From contig NZ_RIZG01000009.1 in NCBI RefSeq assembly GCF_003721245.1, positions 1 to 59,918 on the forward strand: DNA of 59,918 nt, read 5' to 3'. The stretch is from Marinomonas hwangdonensis. GTDB lineage: Bacteria; Pseudomonadota; Gammaproteobacteria; Pseudomonadales; Marinomonadaceae. A program made the translations under genes and the position numbers. The notes under the pieces were generated by a model. The model ran no database searches and was not told the DNA's origin. It saw nothing but the letters and a program-made list of their open reading frames with translations. Below, piece after piece: positions 18,501 through 26,093 of the stretch; position 1 is the first letter of the stretch; each line of letters starts with the position of its first letter.

Positions 18501-18892
18501 CTTAGGCACAATTGCAGCAAACTTAAGTCTGGCTTCACTAGACGTTTTAAGGTGATGTAAGACGCGATGACACTTGGAAAAAACGATACAGCCGTCAGTA
18601 GTGGGTCGTAATGAACGCTGCGGCCCATGTCAAAAGCCAACATGCCGACAAAATGCATGCTCCAGATGCCGCCAGCCATAATGAAAGCACCCGATAGCAA
18701 AGCCATTTTCTTGTATTTTTTGAGAATATGGTTTCGAGCTACTGAGGCAAAATACAGAGCAAAAAAAGACGCCATGACGGCTAAAAAGAGGGAAAGTGTC
18801 ACCAGCAAGGGGTTGTACTCTCCCAGAACAAGAAGATTTTGATCGACTTGTGTGACAAAAAATGTGTTAACCCATGACATTAAATAGGCCAT
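15491..18892 (-). CDS. Hybrid histidine kinase: MHYT-PAS-PAS-HisKA-HATPase-REC-Hpt
   Basis: The 1133-residue inner-membrane sensor starts with an MHYT integral sensor domain (residues 1 to about 260). Its three signature motifs are MHFVGM (79-84), MHYLGM (142-147) and MHYTGM (211-216), thought to bind copper and sense a diatomic gas. Two PAS domains follow (about 275-390 and 395-520). The kinase core has phospho-accepting His552 in MSHEIRTPM and a HATPase domain. A receiver (Asp834 in LMDIQMPNLDG) and an Hpt domain (His978 in AHAIKGTAG) complete a full phosphorelay. The AAGGAATAC ribosome site supports the ATG at 18892. Partner: the overlapping HD-GYP regulator. Confidence 0.93.
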   Translation of the reverse strand: MAYLMSWVNTFFVTQVDQNLLVLGEYNPLLVTLSLFLAVMASFFALYFASVARNHILKKYKKMALLSGAFIMAGGIWSMHFVGMLAFDMGRSVHYDPLLTAVSFFPSVIASYITLKRLVKPDLSLLQLCLSGLLVGGSIGTMHYLGMAAMQMDTVLKYDPIWFIGSIVIAVVLAFIALSTHSYIRKQWPNIRQHWANGISAIIMGCAISGMHYTGMAGARFISTGDAHLSHLSENDNGALSFVVAVITLLLSILAANIASQLRYRQLLQEKTASETRLKTTLDTAVDGIITISEKGLIISYNLAAERILGYTADEVIGQNIKMLTPINHREHHDSYIANYQNTGEAKIIGIGREVEARHKEGYLVPIRLAIGESRVGQERTFVGFITDISQRKKMESDLKEREKQYSSLIKNIPGASFRCLMNEEYTAIFVSDAIQEVSGWPPALFYSSAISFGQLVHPDDRKQVSDAISHAAEKHATYTVEYRLLDKTGHYIWVLENGSVVFNEDQTIEWIDGVILDISQRIEMEDELRLAKTKAETAAQSKAEFLANMSHEIRTPMNAIIGFSDILLDSEVSTKDKKHLATISKSARSLLHLLDDILDSAKLEKNKLELDIQPFFLANLVDVVISTLWLQAKNKGLELTFHIDVNIADIYLGAEDRIRQVLMNLVGNAIKFTEQGYVKLTVSKQNNGDLCFCVEDTGIGIPKDRLDNIFDPFTQADASMSRRFGGTGLGTSISKQLVKLMGGEMQATSELGVGSCFSFRLPLEKSSLPPNTKVGELPIITPKTVLLVDDIEQNLTLLTLLLEKQGHTILLARDGLEAVEQFKTTPLDIILMDIQMPNLDGLAATQVIRRYEVEHQLAPTPIIALTANVMAEDKIEAQQAGMNGFAHKPIELATLLSEMARLLQDTPTDLMIFEKDTSDHLSGTQQIHLNKGLSLWLDMITFLNELTRFAEQHKNLPQRLTSHLHGREFNALSSLAHAIKGTAGNLALLRLSNEMAELEHAAQSEDTQTCKLSIANLIHTFEQFENELSALIAQHSASTDTLQSDTGAALSKENLLDLLNTLHLSAHSGEVDDESLDLLILHSPLALKGQAIEISKAVTNFEFDQAIRSLTNLKAIITEESPLTEENKHENR

Positions 18893-19164
18893 GTATTCCT
18901 TCAGATAAGTGGTTGAGAAAAAGAGCTTACTGGTTTTTGCTTGACAGCAATAAACTCGTTTTTACTCTAAGCAAATAAAAAACTCATCGTTTTTAGCAAC
19001 TATTAATACTAAAAAAGCAAGCACTTAGAATTCTATTGACTCCAGCCATGGATGCTTTGAATATGAAATCACATCACACTGTGACTGCCAGTGAGTCATA
19101 ACAAATAGCATGACAGATCGCACAATAAAATAAATCACTATTTTTAAAAGCAATGGGTAAATAA

Positions 19165-20652
19165 ATGTATCTAGGTCTTGATCTTGGAACATCTGGGTTA
19201 AAGGGTGTCGTTATCGACGACAAGGGTAATGTGTTGGTGCAGGAGTCCGTATCGCTCACCGTGAGTGTTCCTCATGCGACTTGGTCGGAGCAAGACCCTG
19301 AATCATGGTGGCAAGCTTGTGTCGATGTTATTCAGCGATTACAACAGCGTTTGGATGTGAGCAAATTAAAAGCCGTAGGGTTATCTGGGCAAATGCACGG
19401 TGCCACCTTGTTGGATCACCATGGAGCAGTGTTACGTCCATGTATTTTATGGAACGATGGTCGTAGCCAAGGACAATGCCAAGCGCTAATGGCTGAGTTT
19501 CCTGATTTGATCGAGCGTTCTGGCAACCTTTATATGCCGGGCTTTACTGCTCCCAAAATACGTTGGGTACAAGAAAACGAGCCCGAGGTATTTGCTAAGT
19601 TGGCTCATGTCTTACTGCCGAAAGATTATTTGGCTTTTCGATTGACGGGTGTTATGTCATCGGACTGTTCTGACGCCGCCGGTACACTTTGGCTAAATCC
19701 ACAAACACGTCAATGGGACGATGATTTATTGGCTGCAACTGGCTTGACTCAAGCCAATATGCCAAAAGTATACGAAGGCTGTGATCTTGTAGGCACCTTA
19801 TCTGAAGCGATTGCTCAAGAGTTGGGGCTCCCATTGTTACCCGTTGTGGCTGGCGCCGGTGATAACGCGGCCGGAGCCGTGGGCATGGGTGTCACAAATC
19901 CAGGCCAAGGTTTTATTTCTCTTGGTACCTCTGGTGTGTATTTCACGGTCAGTGAGTCACATAAAGCCAATCCGCAAAATACCGTGCATGCTTTTTGTCA
20001 CGCCTTGCCTGGTCGTTGGCATCAAATGGGTGTCACGCTCAGTGCCGCAAATTCTTTGTCTTGGCTTGCCAAGCTGTTGGATAAAACAGTCGTTGAATTA
20101 CTGGATGTGCTCGAAGACAGTGGTATGCAGCGCACCAAGGTGTTGTTTTTACCTTATCTCAGTGGTGAGCGTACTCCTCACAATGATCCACAGGCGAATG
20201 GACAGTTTATTGGATTGAACAATACGACTTGTTTGGAAGACATGACATTGGCCGTGTTGGAAGGTGTCGCATTTTCTCTTCTGGATTGTCAAAATGCCTT
20301 GAGCAGCGCAGGCAGTATGGTCGATGAGCTTTCATTAATCGGTGGCGGCGCGCGTTCTGCCATGTGGCGCCAGATTATTGCTAGTGTACTCAATAAACGT
20401 CTTATTTATCGAGACGGTGGTGATGTGGGACCCGGTTTGGGAGCAGCGCGCTTGGCTCTTTTGGGAGAGCAGCAAGGCCTAGGGCAGAATATAGAGTCTT
20501 TGATCTCGCAATATTGCACCATGCCAGAGGTATTAGAAGTACATGAGCCAGACCTTACCTTTAGCGTCTACTACCAGAAAAAGTATGCCTTGTATCGAGC
20601 TTACTATCAGGCGACAAGCAAGCTAAACCATGAATTGGCCTTGTTGTCATGA
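19165..20652 (+). CDS. xylB: Xylulokinase (FGGY family; mtlY-like by context)
   Basis: Xylulokinase phosphorylates D-xylulose to xylulose-5-phosphate for the pentose phosphate pathway. The 495-residue FGGY kinase begins LGLDLGTSGLKGVV (phosphate-binding loop), has the substrate loop GLSGQMHG near residues 74-81, and the catalytic aspartate Asp233 in AGAGDNAAGA, the expected position for E. coli XylB. It converges with mtlR and the mannitol operon. In Pseudomonas mannitol clusters a xylulokinase (MtlY) allows use of D-arabinitol, which the same dehydrogenase oxidises to xylulose. No xylose isomerase is nearby, which favours the polyol role. Confidence 0.92.
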   Translation: MYLGLDLGTSGLKGVVIDDKGNVLVQESVSLTVSVPHATWSEQDPESWWQACVDVIQRLQQRLDVSKLKAVGLSGQMHGATLLDHHGAVLRPCILWNDGRSQGQCQALMAEFPDLIERSGNLYMPGFTAPKIRWVQENEPEVFAKLAHVLLPKDYLAFRLTGVMSSDCSDAAGTLWLNPQTRQWDDDLLAATGLTQANMPKVYEGCDLVGTLSEAIAQELGLPLLPVVAGAGDNAAGAVGMGVTNPGQGFISLGTSGVYFTVSESHKANPQNTVHAFCHALPGRWHQMGVTLSAANSLSWLAKLLDKTVVELLDVLEDSGMQRTKVLFLPYLSGERTPHNDPQANGQFIGLNNTTCLEDMTLAVLEGVAFSLLDCQNALSSAGSMVDELSLIGGGARSAMWRQIIASVLNKRLIYRDGGDVGPGLGAARLALLGEQQGLGQNIESLISQYCTMPEVLEVHEPDLTFSVYYQKKYALYRAYYQATSKLNHELALLS

Positions 20653-20660
20653 AGGCTGTG

Positions 20661-21557
20661 TTATGAAACGGGGGCCGATCCTTCAATATGGATATTACTT
20701 TGTGAGCGAAAGTCTCTGGGTGTGACACCCTTCAACTCATGAAATCGGCGATTAAAGTTGGCGACATTGTTAAAGCCAACTTGAAAGCAAATGGTCGCAA
20801 TCTGCTGATCTGTTTCGGTAAGTAAGCTACACGCACGGCTGACTCGCACACGATTGACAAATTCAATAAAACGATTGCCTGTGGCTTTTTTGAAAAAGCG
20901 TGAAAAATGGCTATCAGACATGCCAATTAAGCTTGCGACATTGGAAAGTGTAATGTCTTGACCGTAATTCTGTGACACATAATCAACCACAGTGTTGATT
21001 TTACGTTGCAGTGTTTCATTGGATTTTAAATCGATTTGTACGGTAGAAAGTAAGCGGTAATTTCGGCTCTGAGCCAGTTTTTGTAGAAGAGGCAGTGCGA
21101 GTATTAACCTTGATAAGCCGCTGGAGTCTCGTACTTTTTGGAAAATATCTTTTAGGTATTCATGGTCTTGATCAAAAAACTCAATGCCTGACTTTGCTCT
21201 CGCTAACATAGGTAAAATCTCAGCCAGCTCAGGGATGATTTTCATGCCATTAGAGAAAGACTCATGATCAAAGCGAATAACCATGTCTCTGAGTTGAACC
21301 GCTTCTTGGTCGTGTTGGCAGATCCAGTTATGAGGCAGCCTAGGACCTGTTAAAATCAATTGGCCGGGTAAGTAATTTCCAATGTAATCGCCCACAAAGA
21401 CTTTGCCTGACGTGTCGACGATATAGTGCAGTTCGTAATCATCATGGGCGTGCCAACGAATAAGATCACACGGATATCCGTGCTCTAAGTAGCGAATGGT
21501 TTCGTTATCTTCGACAATTTCGTATTCGGGCGTAATGCGTTTGGCGGTATTAGACAT
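20661..21557 (-). CDS. mtlR: AraC-family regulator of the mannitol operon (MtlR-like)
   Basis: The 298-residue protein has an N-terminal cupin-type sensor domain (residues 10-170; RWHAHDDYELHYIVD is the metal/sugar-pocket region) and a C-terminal AraC DNA-binding domain (about 190-290, with two helix-turn-helices, including GMSDSHFSRFFKKATG). Length and context match MtlR, the activator of the Pseudomonas fluorescens mannitol operon. It lies directly after mtlD in the same direction, separated by a 190-base gap with a large hairpin. Specific control of the upstream operon is inferred from position. Confidence 0.8.
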   Translation of the reverse strand: MSNTAKRITPEYEIVEDNETIRYLEHGYPCDLIRWHAHDDYELHYIVDTSGKVFVGDYIGNYLPGQLILTGPRLPHNWICQHDQEAVQLRDMVIRFDHESFSNGMKIIPELAEILPMLARAKSGIEFFDQDHEYLKDIFQKVRDSSGLSRLILALPLLQKLAQSRNYRLLSTVQIDLKSNETLQRKINTVVDYVSQNYGQDITLSNVASLIGMSDSHFSRFFKKATGNRFIEFVNRVRVSRACSLLTETDQQIATICFQVGFNNVANFNRRFHELKGVTPRDFRSQSNIHIEGSAPVS

Positions 21558-21668
21558 AATCTTCTCGCTCAGCAGCTTTTTCGGTTAAATAGAGATCACA
21601 CTGGTTTTGTGTTTTTAAGTATCTACACCATTGCTTGCTCTGTGTTTTTATTATTTTAATAACACTAT

Positions 21669-21720
21669 ATTCAAGAATCCAAGTTGACATAAGGTTTTTA
21701 TGTGCCTTGGATTCTTGAAT
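21669..21720. repeat. Long hairpin between mtlD and mtlR
   Basis: TTCAAGAATCCAAG (21670-21683) pairs perfectly with 21706-21719; an outer A-T pair and an inner ACATA/TATGT pairing extend it. The structure covers about 52 bases, 28 bases after the mtlD stop. No strong T-tract follows on the minus strand, so it may stabilise the mtlEFGKD mRNA or act as a weak terminator or operator. Confidence 0.65.
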
Positions 21721-21747
21721 TAGACTGTCTAATTAGATAATAACTGT

Positions 21748-23178
21748 CTAGGCATACTTTGCCATGTTTATTTGAATTGCTTCAGTGAGTTGCGCAACAA
21801 AGTCGGGAAACTCCGTTGGGACATTACCCCATAAAAAGCGATCCGTTGCAAAGGCTTGAATACCAGCTTCGTTATTGCTGAAATCGACTAGAGCAGCTTT
21901 ATTTGGTTCATGATAAGGCGTGCTTAGCTTGCCTTGATCCGATAGTTGAATAAAGGTGAACCAGCTGGCGATGCCTTGGATGGTCTTAACCGGAGTTCGA
22001 CCTTTGCGATACGCGCCTTCCAATGTGGGGAAAACAAAAATCGGAAATTTAGCGTAGCCGTCGGTACAAATACGCTCCACTGTATCGCCAATGTTAGCGT
22101 TACTAAAACGCTGGGCGATAATATCGAAATAAGCTGGTAGATCGACCACAGAGTGCCCAATTGCCGGAATCGAATCTTGCAGAATGAAGTCAGAAAAATA
22201 CTGCTTTAATTCGTCATCGCGCATGGCTTCATCAAAGTAGGTGAGGCCCTTTAATGCTGCTTGATACGTTACGCAGGTATGGCCTGCGTTTAAAATACGA
22301 ATTTTCGCTTCTTCAAAAGGCACAACGTCTTTGACAAATTGCACGCCAACGAGGTCAAGAGCGGGTTTTTTACCGGCAAACTTGTCTTCTACGACCCACT
22401 GAATGAAGTCTTCGCCCATGACTGTCATATTGTCATCAACACCGAAGCGTGAACGAACATCGTCTACATGCTGCTGGCTTGGCTTAGGTGTAATTCGATC
22501 CACCATAGAGCAAGGGAAAGACACATTTTCTTCTACCCATTCCGTCAGCGCCGAATCTTGCTTAGCATCTAAAAACTGCATTAGACCAGTTTCGAGTAGT
22601 TCACCGTTATGGCGAAGGTTGTCGCAGCATAACAGGGTGATTTTTGCCTTAGATGTTTCGCTACGAAGTTTAAGACCCGCATACAGAAAAGCATAAAGCG
22701 TATTACGAGCACCTTCTATATCGGCTTTTATTGCGGGGTGCTCTAGCATTAAACGACGATTTTCATCAAGGTAGTAACCACCTTCCGTTACTGTTGATGT
22801 GACTATTTGAGTTTTAGCATCGGCAAGGGCTACATCGACTTTGTCTGGCGCTTGAGCACCATCAATTTGCTGAACAATAGAACGAATATGCTCGTACCTT
22901 GTCTCGCCATCCGCCGCCATGGTTTTTAAAACATACTCGCCTTCTTGTTTAATAAAACGAGCAAAAGCTTGGCTGTCTTGTGGGCGAATATTAACGCCGA
23001 TAATGCCCCAGTTTTGTTGTGTGTCATAGGCTAGTAGCCTGTCGATGTATACGGCTTGGTGAGCTCTGTGAAAAGCGCCAACACCCAAATGTACTATGCC
23101 AGCTTGAATGGAATCTTTTGTATAATCTTGAACACAAAGATGCTCCGCATTGGAAGAGGCTTGTAAATAATTAGTCAT
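21748..23178 (-). CDS. mtlD: Mannitol/polyol 2-dehydrogenase
   Basis: The enzyme is a long-chain NAD-dependent dehydrogenase of the mannitol dehydrogenase / fructuronate reductase family. It oxidises mannitol to fructose, and in relatives arabinitol to xylulose and sorbitol to fructose. The 476-residue protein shows the early cofactor segment IVHLGVGAFHRAHQAVY near residues 28-44 and the catalytic region FVKDVVPFEEAKIRILNAGH near 285-305, with the family lysine. The ATG at 23178 lies one base after the ATPase stop and has AGAGGAAG upstream. It closes the ABC operon, so substrate import and oxidation are coupled. Confidence 0.92.
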   Translation of the reverse strand: MTNYLQASSNAEHLCVQDYTKDSIQAGIVHLGVGAFHRAHQAVYIDRLLAYDTQQNWGIIGVNIRPQDSQAFARFIKQEGEYVLKTMAADGETRYEHIRSIVQQIDGAQAPDKVDVALADAKTQIVTSTVTEGGYYLDENRRLMLEHPAIKADIEGARNTLYAFLYAGLKLRSETSKAKITLLCCDNLRHNGELLETGLMQFLDAKQDSALTEWVEENVSFPCSMVDRITPKPSQQHVDDVRSRFGVDDNMTVMGEDFIQWVVEDKFAGKKPALDLVGVQFVKDVVPFEEAKIRILNAGHTCVTYQAALKGLTYFDEAMRDDELKQYFSDFILQDSIPAIGHSVVDLPAYFDIIAQRFSNANIGDTVERICTDGYAKFPIFVFPTLEGAYRKGRTPVKTIQGIASWFTFIQLSDQGKLSTPYHEPNKAALVDFSNNEAGIQAFATDRFLWGNVPTEFPDFVAQLTEAIQINMAKYA

Positions 23179-23179
23179 A

Positions 23180-24274
23180 CTAGGCTTCCTCTGGAATAAC
23201 AGAGATGACGCGATCATTTTCGTTAAACAAAATGATTTCTGAAATATCAATTTTGAGACTAACTTCTTGTCCGTCTTTTAGCTCAGTTCGAGCTGGCGCT
23301 TTGATGATAATGGTTTGATCACTCGACAACTGAAGATGTGCATACGCTTCGGAACCGAGATGTTCAACCAGCTCAATGCGCCCTGACAAATCACCACCGT
23401 CCTCAACTAACGTCATATGTTCAGGGCGAATACCGACAACAACTGAATCTGGTAGTGGGCCTTTCAAGCGCTTAGCAGGAAAAAGAATTTGCTGTCCAAG
23501 CAATTCAATCGCTAGATTATCTTCATGACGAACTATTTTGTTCGCTGCGATTAAGTTCATTTTTGGCGTGCCAATGAACTCAGCAACAAAGCGGCTGTTT
23601 GGTTGGCGGTAAAGTTCAAGTGGTGTACCAACTTGCTCTATTTGTCCCGCATTTAAAATCACCACGCGGTCAGCTAAGGTCATGGCTTCAACTTGGTCGT
23701 GCGTTACATAAATCATCGTTGTGCCGAGTTTCTTGTGAAGACGAGCCAATTCCAAGCGCATTTGTACACGTAGCGCAGCGTCTAGGTTGGACAGAGGCTC
23801 ATCGAACAAGAAGACTTTTGGCTGACGCACAATGGCGCGCCCAATGGCAACACGTTGACGTTGACCGCCAGATAGCTCTTTAGGTTTACGTTCCAATAAA
23901 GCATCAAGCTGCAAAGAGGCTGACACAGAACGTACTTTTTCTTTGATTTCAGCGTCTGACACTTTTGCAAGACGAAGAGCGAACGAAAGGTTATCGGCCA
24001 CCGTCATATGCGGATACAAAGCATAAGACTGGAACACCATAGCAAGGTCGCGTTTTGAGGAGGCCACTTCAGTAATGTCCCTACCATCAAGTTGAATGCT
24101 ACCGCCGGTGCTGGATTCAAGGCCAGCGATCGTTCTTAGAAGCGTCGATTTGCCACAGCCAGATGGCCCAACAAATACCACAAATTCTCCTTCGGTAATG
24201 CTTAGGTTTATGCCACGCAAAGCATGGTAGCTGTCATAATGTTTTTGTAGATCAGTGATCGCTAAGTAAGTCAT
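23180..24274 (-). CDS. mtlK: Polyol ABC transporter ATP-binding protein
   Basis: This 364-residue MalK/UgpC-type ATPase powers the polyol importer. Walker A GPSGCGKST is at residues 36-44, the signature LSGGQRQR and Walker B VFLFDEPLS follow, and a C-terminal TOBE regulatory domain fills residues 240-360. An AGGAAG ribosome site precedes the ATG. The gene sits between the permease mtlG and mtlD with very short gaps. MalK-like proteins can pair with more than one carbohydrate transporter, so sharing with another system is possible. Confidence 0.93.
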   Translation of the reverse strand: MTYLAITDLQKHYDSYHALRGINLSITEGEFVVFVGPSGCGKSTLLRTIAGLESSTGGSIQLDGRDITEVASSKRDLAMVFQSYALYPHMTVADNLSFALRLAKVSDAEIKEKVRSVSASLQLDALLERKPKELSGGQRQRVAIGRAIVRQPKVFLFDEPLSNLDAALRVQMRLELARLHKKLGTTMIYVTHDQVEAMTLADRVVILNAGQIEQVGTPLELYRQPNSRFVAEFIGTPKMNLIAANKIVRHEDNLAIELLGQQILFPAKRLKGPLPDSVVVGIRPEHMTLVEDGGDLSGRIELVEHLGSEAYAHLQLSSDQTIIIKAPARTELKDGQEVSLKIDISEIILFNENDRVISVIPEEA

Positions 24275-24292
24275 AAAAAAACTTCCTAATAA

Positions 24293-25123
24293 TTATTTTA
24301 CGGCGCCGAACGTTAAGCCTTGGACCAATTGTTTTTGACAGAACCAACCGAAAATAACGATTGGTGCGCAAGCGAGTGTGGATGCAGCGGATAATTTCGC
24401 CCAAAATAGACCTTCAGGGCTGGAATAAGAGGCAATCATCGCAGTTAATGGCGCGGCATCGGATGCAGTGAGGTTGAGAGACCAAAAGGCTTCGTTCCAA
24501 CAAAGCACGATAGATAAAAGCGCGGTAGACGAGATAGCCCCCACAGAAAGCGGCAGTACGACTTTTACCACTTCATCCCAGGGCGTAGCACCGTCCATTC
24601 TGGCCGCTTCGAGGATTTCTTTTGGTAAATCTTTGAAGTAGGAAAACAGCATCCAAACAATGATTGGCAAATTCATCAGAGTGAAAATGATCACCAAAGC
24701 TGTTTTAGTATCCAATAGACCGTAGTCTCGGCAGAGAATATAAATAGGCACCAATACACCAACCGCGGGTAGCATTTTTGTGGAGAGCATCCAAAGCAGA
24801 ATGTCCTTTGTTCTCTTTCCTGGAAAAAACGCCATCGAGTAGGCTGCTGGAATGGCAATAATCAGAGCAAGAATGGTCGAGCCGAACGACGTGACGACGG
24901 AGTTCCAAGCATGCTGAATGTAGTCACTGCGTTCTTGAACAACCCTAAAGTTGTCTAAATTTGGCTCGAAGAACAGGGTCGGTGGTATTGAAATAGCCTG
25001 CAGTTCTGTTTTGAATGATGTAATGAACATCCAAAAAATTGGAAAAAATAACACCAAGGCAATTGTCCATGCGAATAAGCCGGTGAGAATCGTTTTGAGT
25101 TTACGTTGTTGATTTAGAGTCAT
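24293..25123 (-). CDS. mtlG: Polyol ABC transporter permease (MalG type)
   Basis: The 276-residue inner-membrane permease has six predicted membrane segments and the ATPase-coupling loop EAARMDGATPWDEVVKVVLP, typical of carbohydrate ABC permeases of the MalG class. I chose the ATG at 25123 because AAGGTG lies six bases upstream, overlapping the end of mtlF. A GTG three codons earlier is one base from the mtlF stop and lacks its own site. It forms the channel with MtlF. Confidence 0.92.
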   Translation of the reverse strand: MTLNQQRKLKTILTGLFAWTIALVLFFPIFWMFITSFKTELQAISIPPTLFFEPNLDNFRVVQERSDYIQHAWNSVVTSFGSTILALIIAIPAAYSMAFFPGKRTKDILLWMLSTKMLPAVGVLVPIYILCRDYGLLDTKTALVIIFTLMNLPIIVWMLFSYFKDLPKEILEAARMDGATPWDEVVKVVLPLSVGAISSTALLSIVLCWNEAFWSLNLTASDAAPLTAMIASYSSPEGLFWAKLSAASTLACAPIVIFGWFCQKQLVQGLTFGAVK

Positions 25124-25133
25124 CGTATTCACC

Positions 25134-25994
25134 TTACACCGTTAAGTTTTTGCCAACGGCACGAATTAAGAAGAAGGCCACGATATTGGCAAGCAATACG
25201 GCAAATAACCCGCCAGCAGAGGCCACACCAACGTCATATTGAAGAAGCGCTTGGTTGTAAATTAGGTACGCTAAGTTAGTACTGTCGTAACCTGGGCCAC
25301 CACCGGTAGAGACGAATATCTCGGCAAAAACAGCCAATAAGAAAATAGTTTCTATCATAACTACAACGGCGATAGGTCTAGCCAAGTGAGGAATGGTTAA
25401 GTAACGGAAAATATGCCAGCCGGTTGCACCATCCATTTGTGCCGCTTCTTTTTGCTCTGTATCTTGGGATTGTAACGCTGTTACGAATACTAGAATGGCA
25501 AATGGAAGCCATTGCCAGCTAACCATAATAATAACGGACATTAAGGGATAGCTAGAAAGCCAATCAATCGGCTCAAGGCCTAGCGACTGAGATATCCATG
25601 CGAATATGCCATATACCGGGTTCATCATCATGTTTTTCCAAATTAACGCGTTAACGGTTGGCATGATGAAGAATGGTGAGATAAGTAGAACGCGAACAAT
25701 GCCCTGACCAAAAAAAGGTTTGTCAATCAAAGCGGACAGCATGACGCCTAATACAACGGTGATAATCAAGACAGAAAGTAACAGTATTAACGTGTTGGAT
25801 ACGGCTGGTATGAAGCCTGGGTCGGTAATAAAGAACTCGAAGTTCATCAGGCCAACAAAGTTATTTTCACCAGGGTACAGCAAGTTGAAACGAATAGTGG
25901 AAAAGTAGATGGTCATGGATAATGGAATGATCATCCAAACCAACAGTAATATGACTGATGGCGCCATTAATAAGCGAGTGATTGAGCGCTTCAT
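25134..25994 (-). CDS. mtlF: Polyol ABC transporter permease (MalF type)
   Basis: The 286-residue inner-membrane permease is the MalF-class partner of MtlG, with six membrane segments and the coupling loop KEAAQMDGATGWHIFRYLTIP near residues 180-200. It lacks the large periplasmic loop of E. coli MalF, as usual for sugar-alcohol systems. It lies 99 bases downstream of the binding-protein gene, with a hairpin in that gap. Confidence 0.92.
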   Translation of the reverse strand: MKRSITRLLMAPSVILLLVWMIIPLSMTIYFSTIRFNLLYPGENNFVGLMNFEFFITDPGFIPAVSNTLILLLSVLIITVVLGVMLSALIDKPFFGQGIVRVLLISPFFIMPTVNALIWKNMMMNPVYGIFAWISQSLGLEPIDWLSSYPLMSVIIMVSWQWLPFAILVFVTALQSQDTEQKEAAQMDGATGWHIFRYLTIPHLARPIAVVVMIETIFLLAVFAEIFVSTGGGPGYDSTNLAYLIYNQALLQYDVGVASAGGLFAVLLANIVAFFLIRAVGKNLTV

Positions 25995-26053
25995 GTTTAG
26001 TTTCTCTTATTATAAGCGGGAATAATTACCCCATTGAAAGGGCGAGTCAAAAT

Positions 26054-26081
26054 AAGGAATAGGACTTAAGCCCTATTCCTT
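26054..26081 (-). terminator. Hairpin between mtlE and mtlF
   Basis: AAGGAATAGG (26054-26063) pairs with CCTATTCCTT (26072-26081). On the minus strand it is followed by ATTTTGAC, too weak for full termination. Its place directly after the binding-protein gene fits 3'-end protection or partial termination, giving more MtlE than permease. Confidence 0.65.
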
Positions 26082-26093
26082 GATCAAACTATA

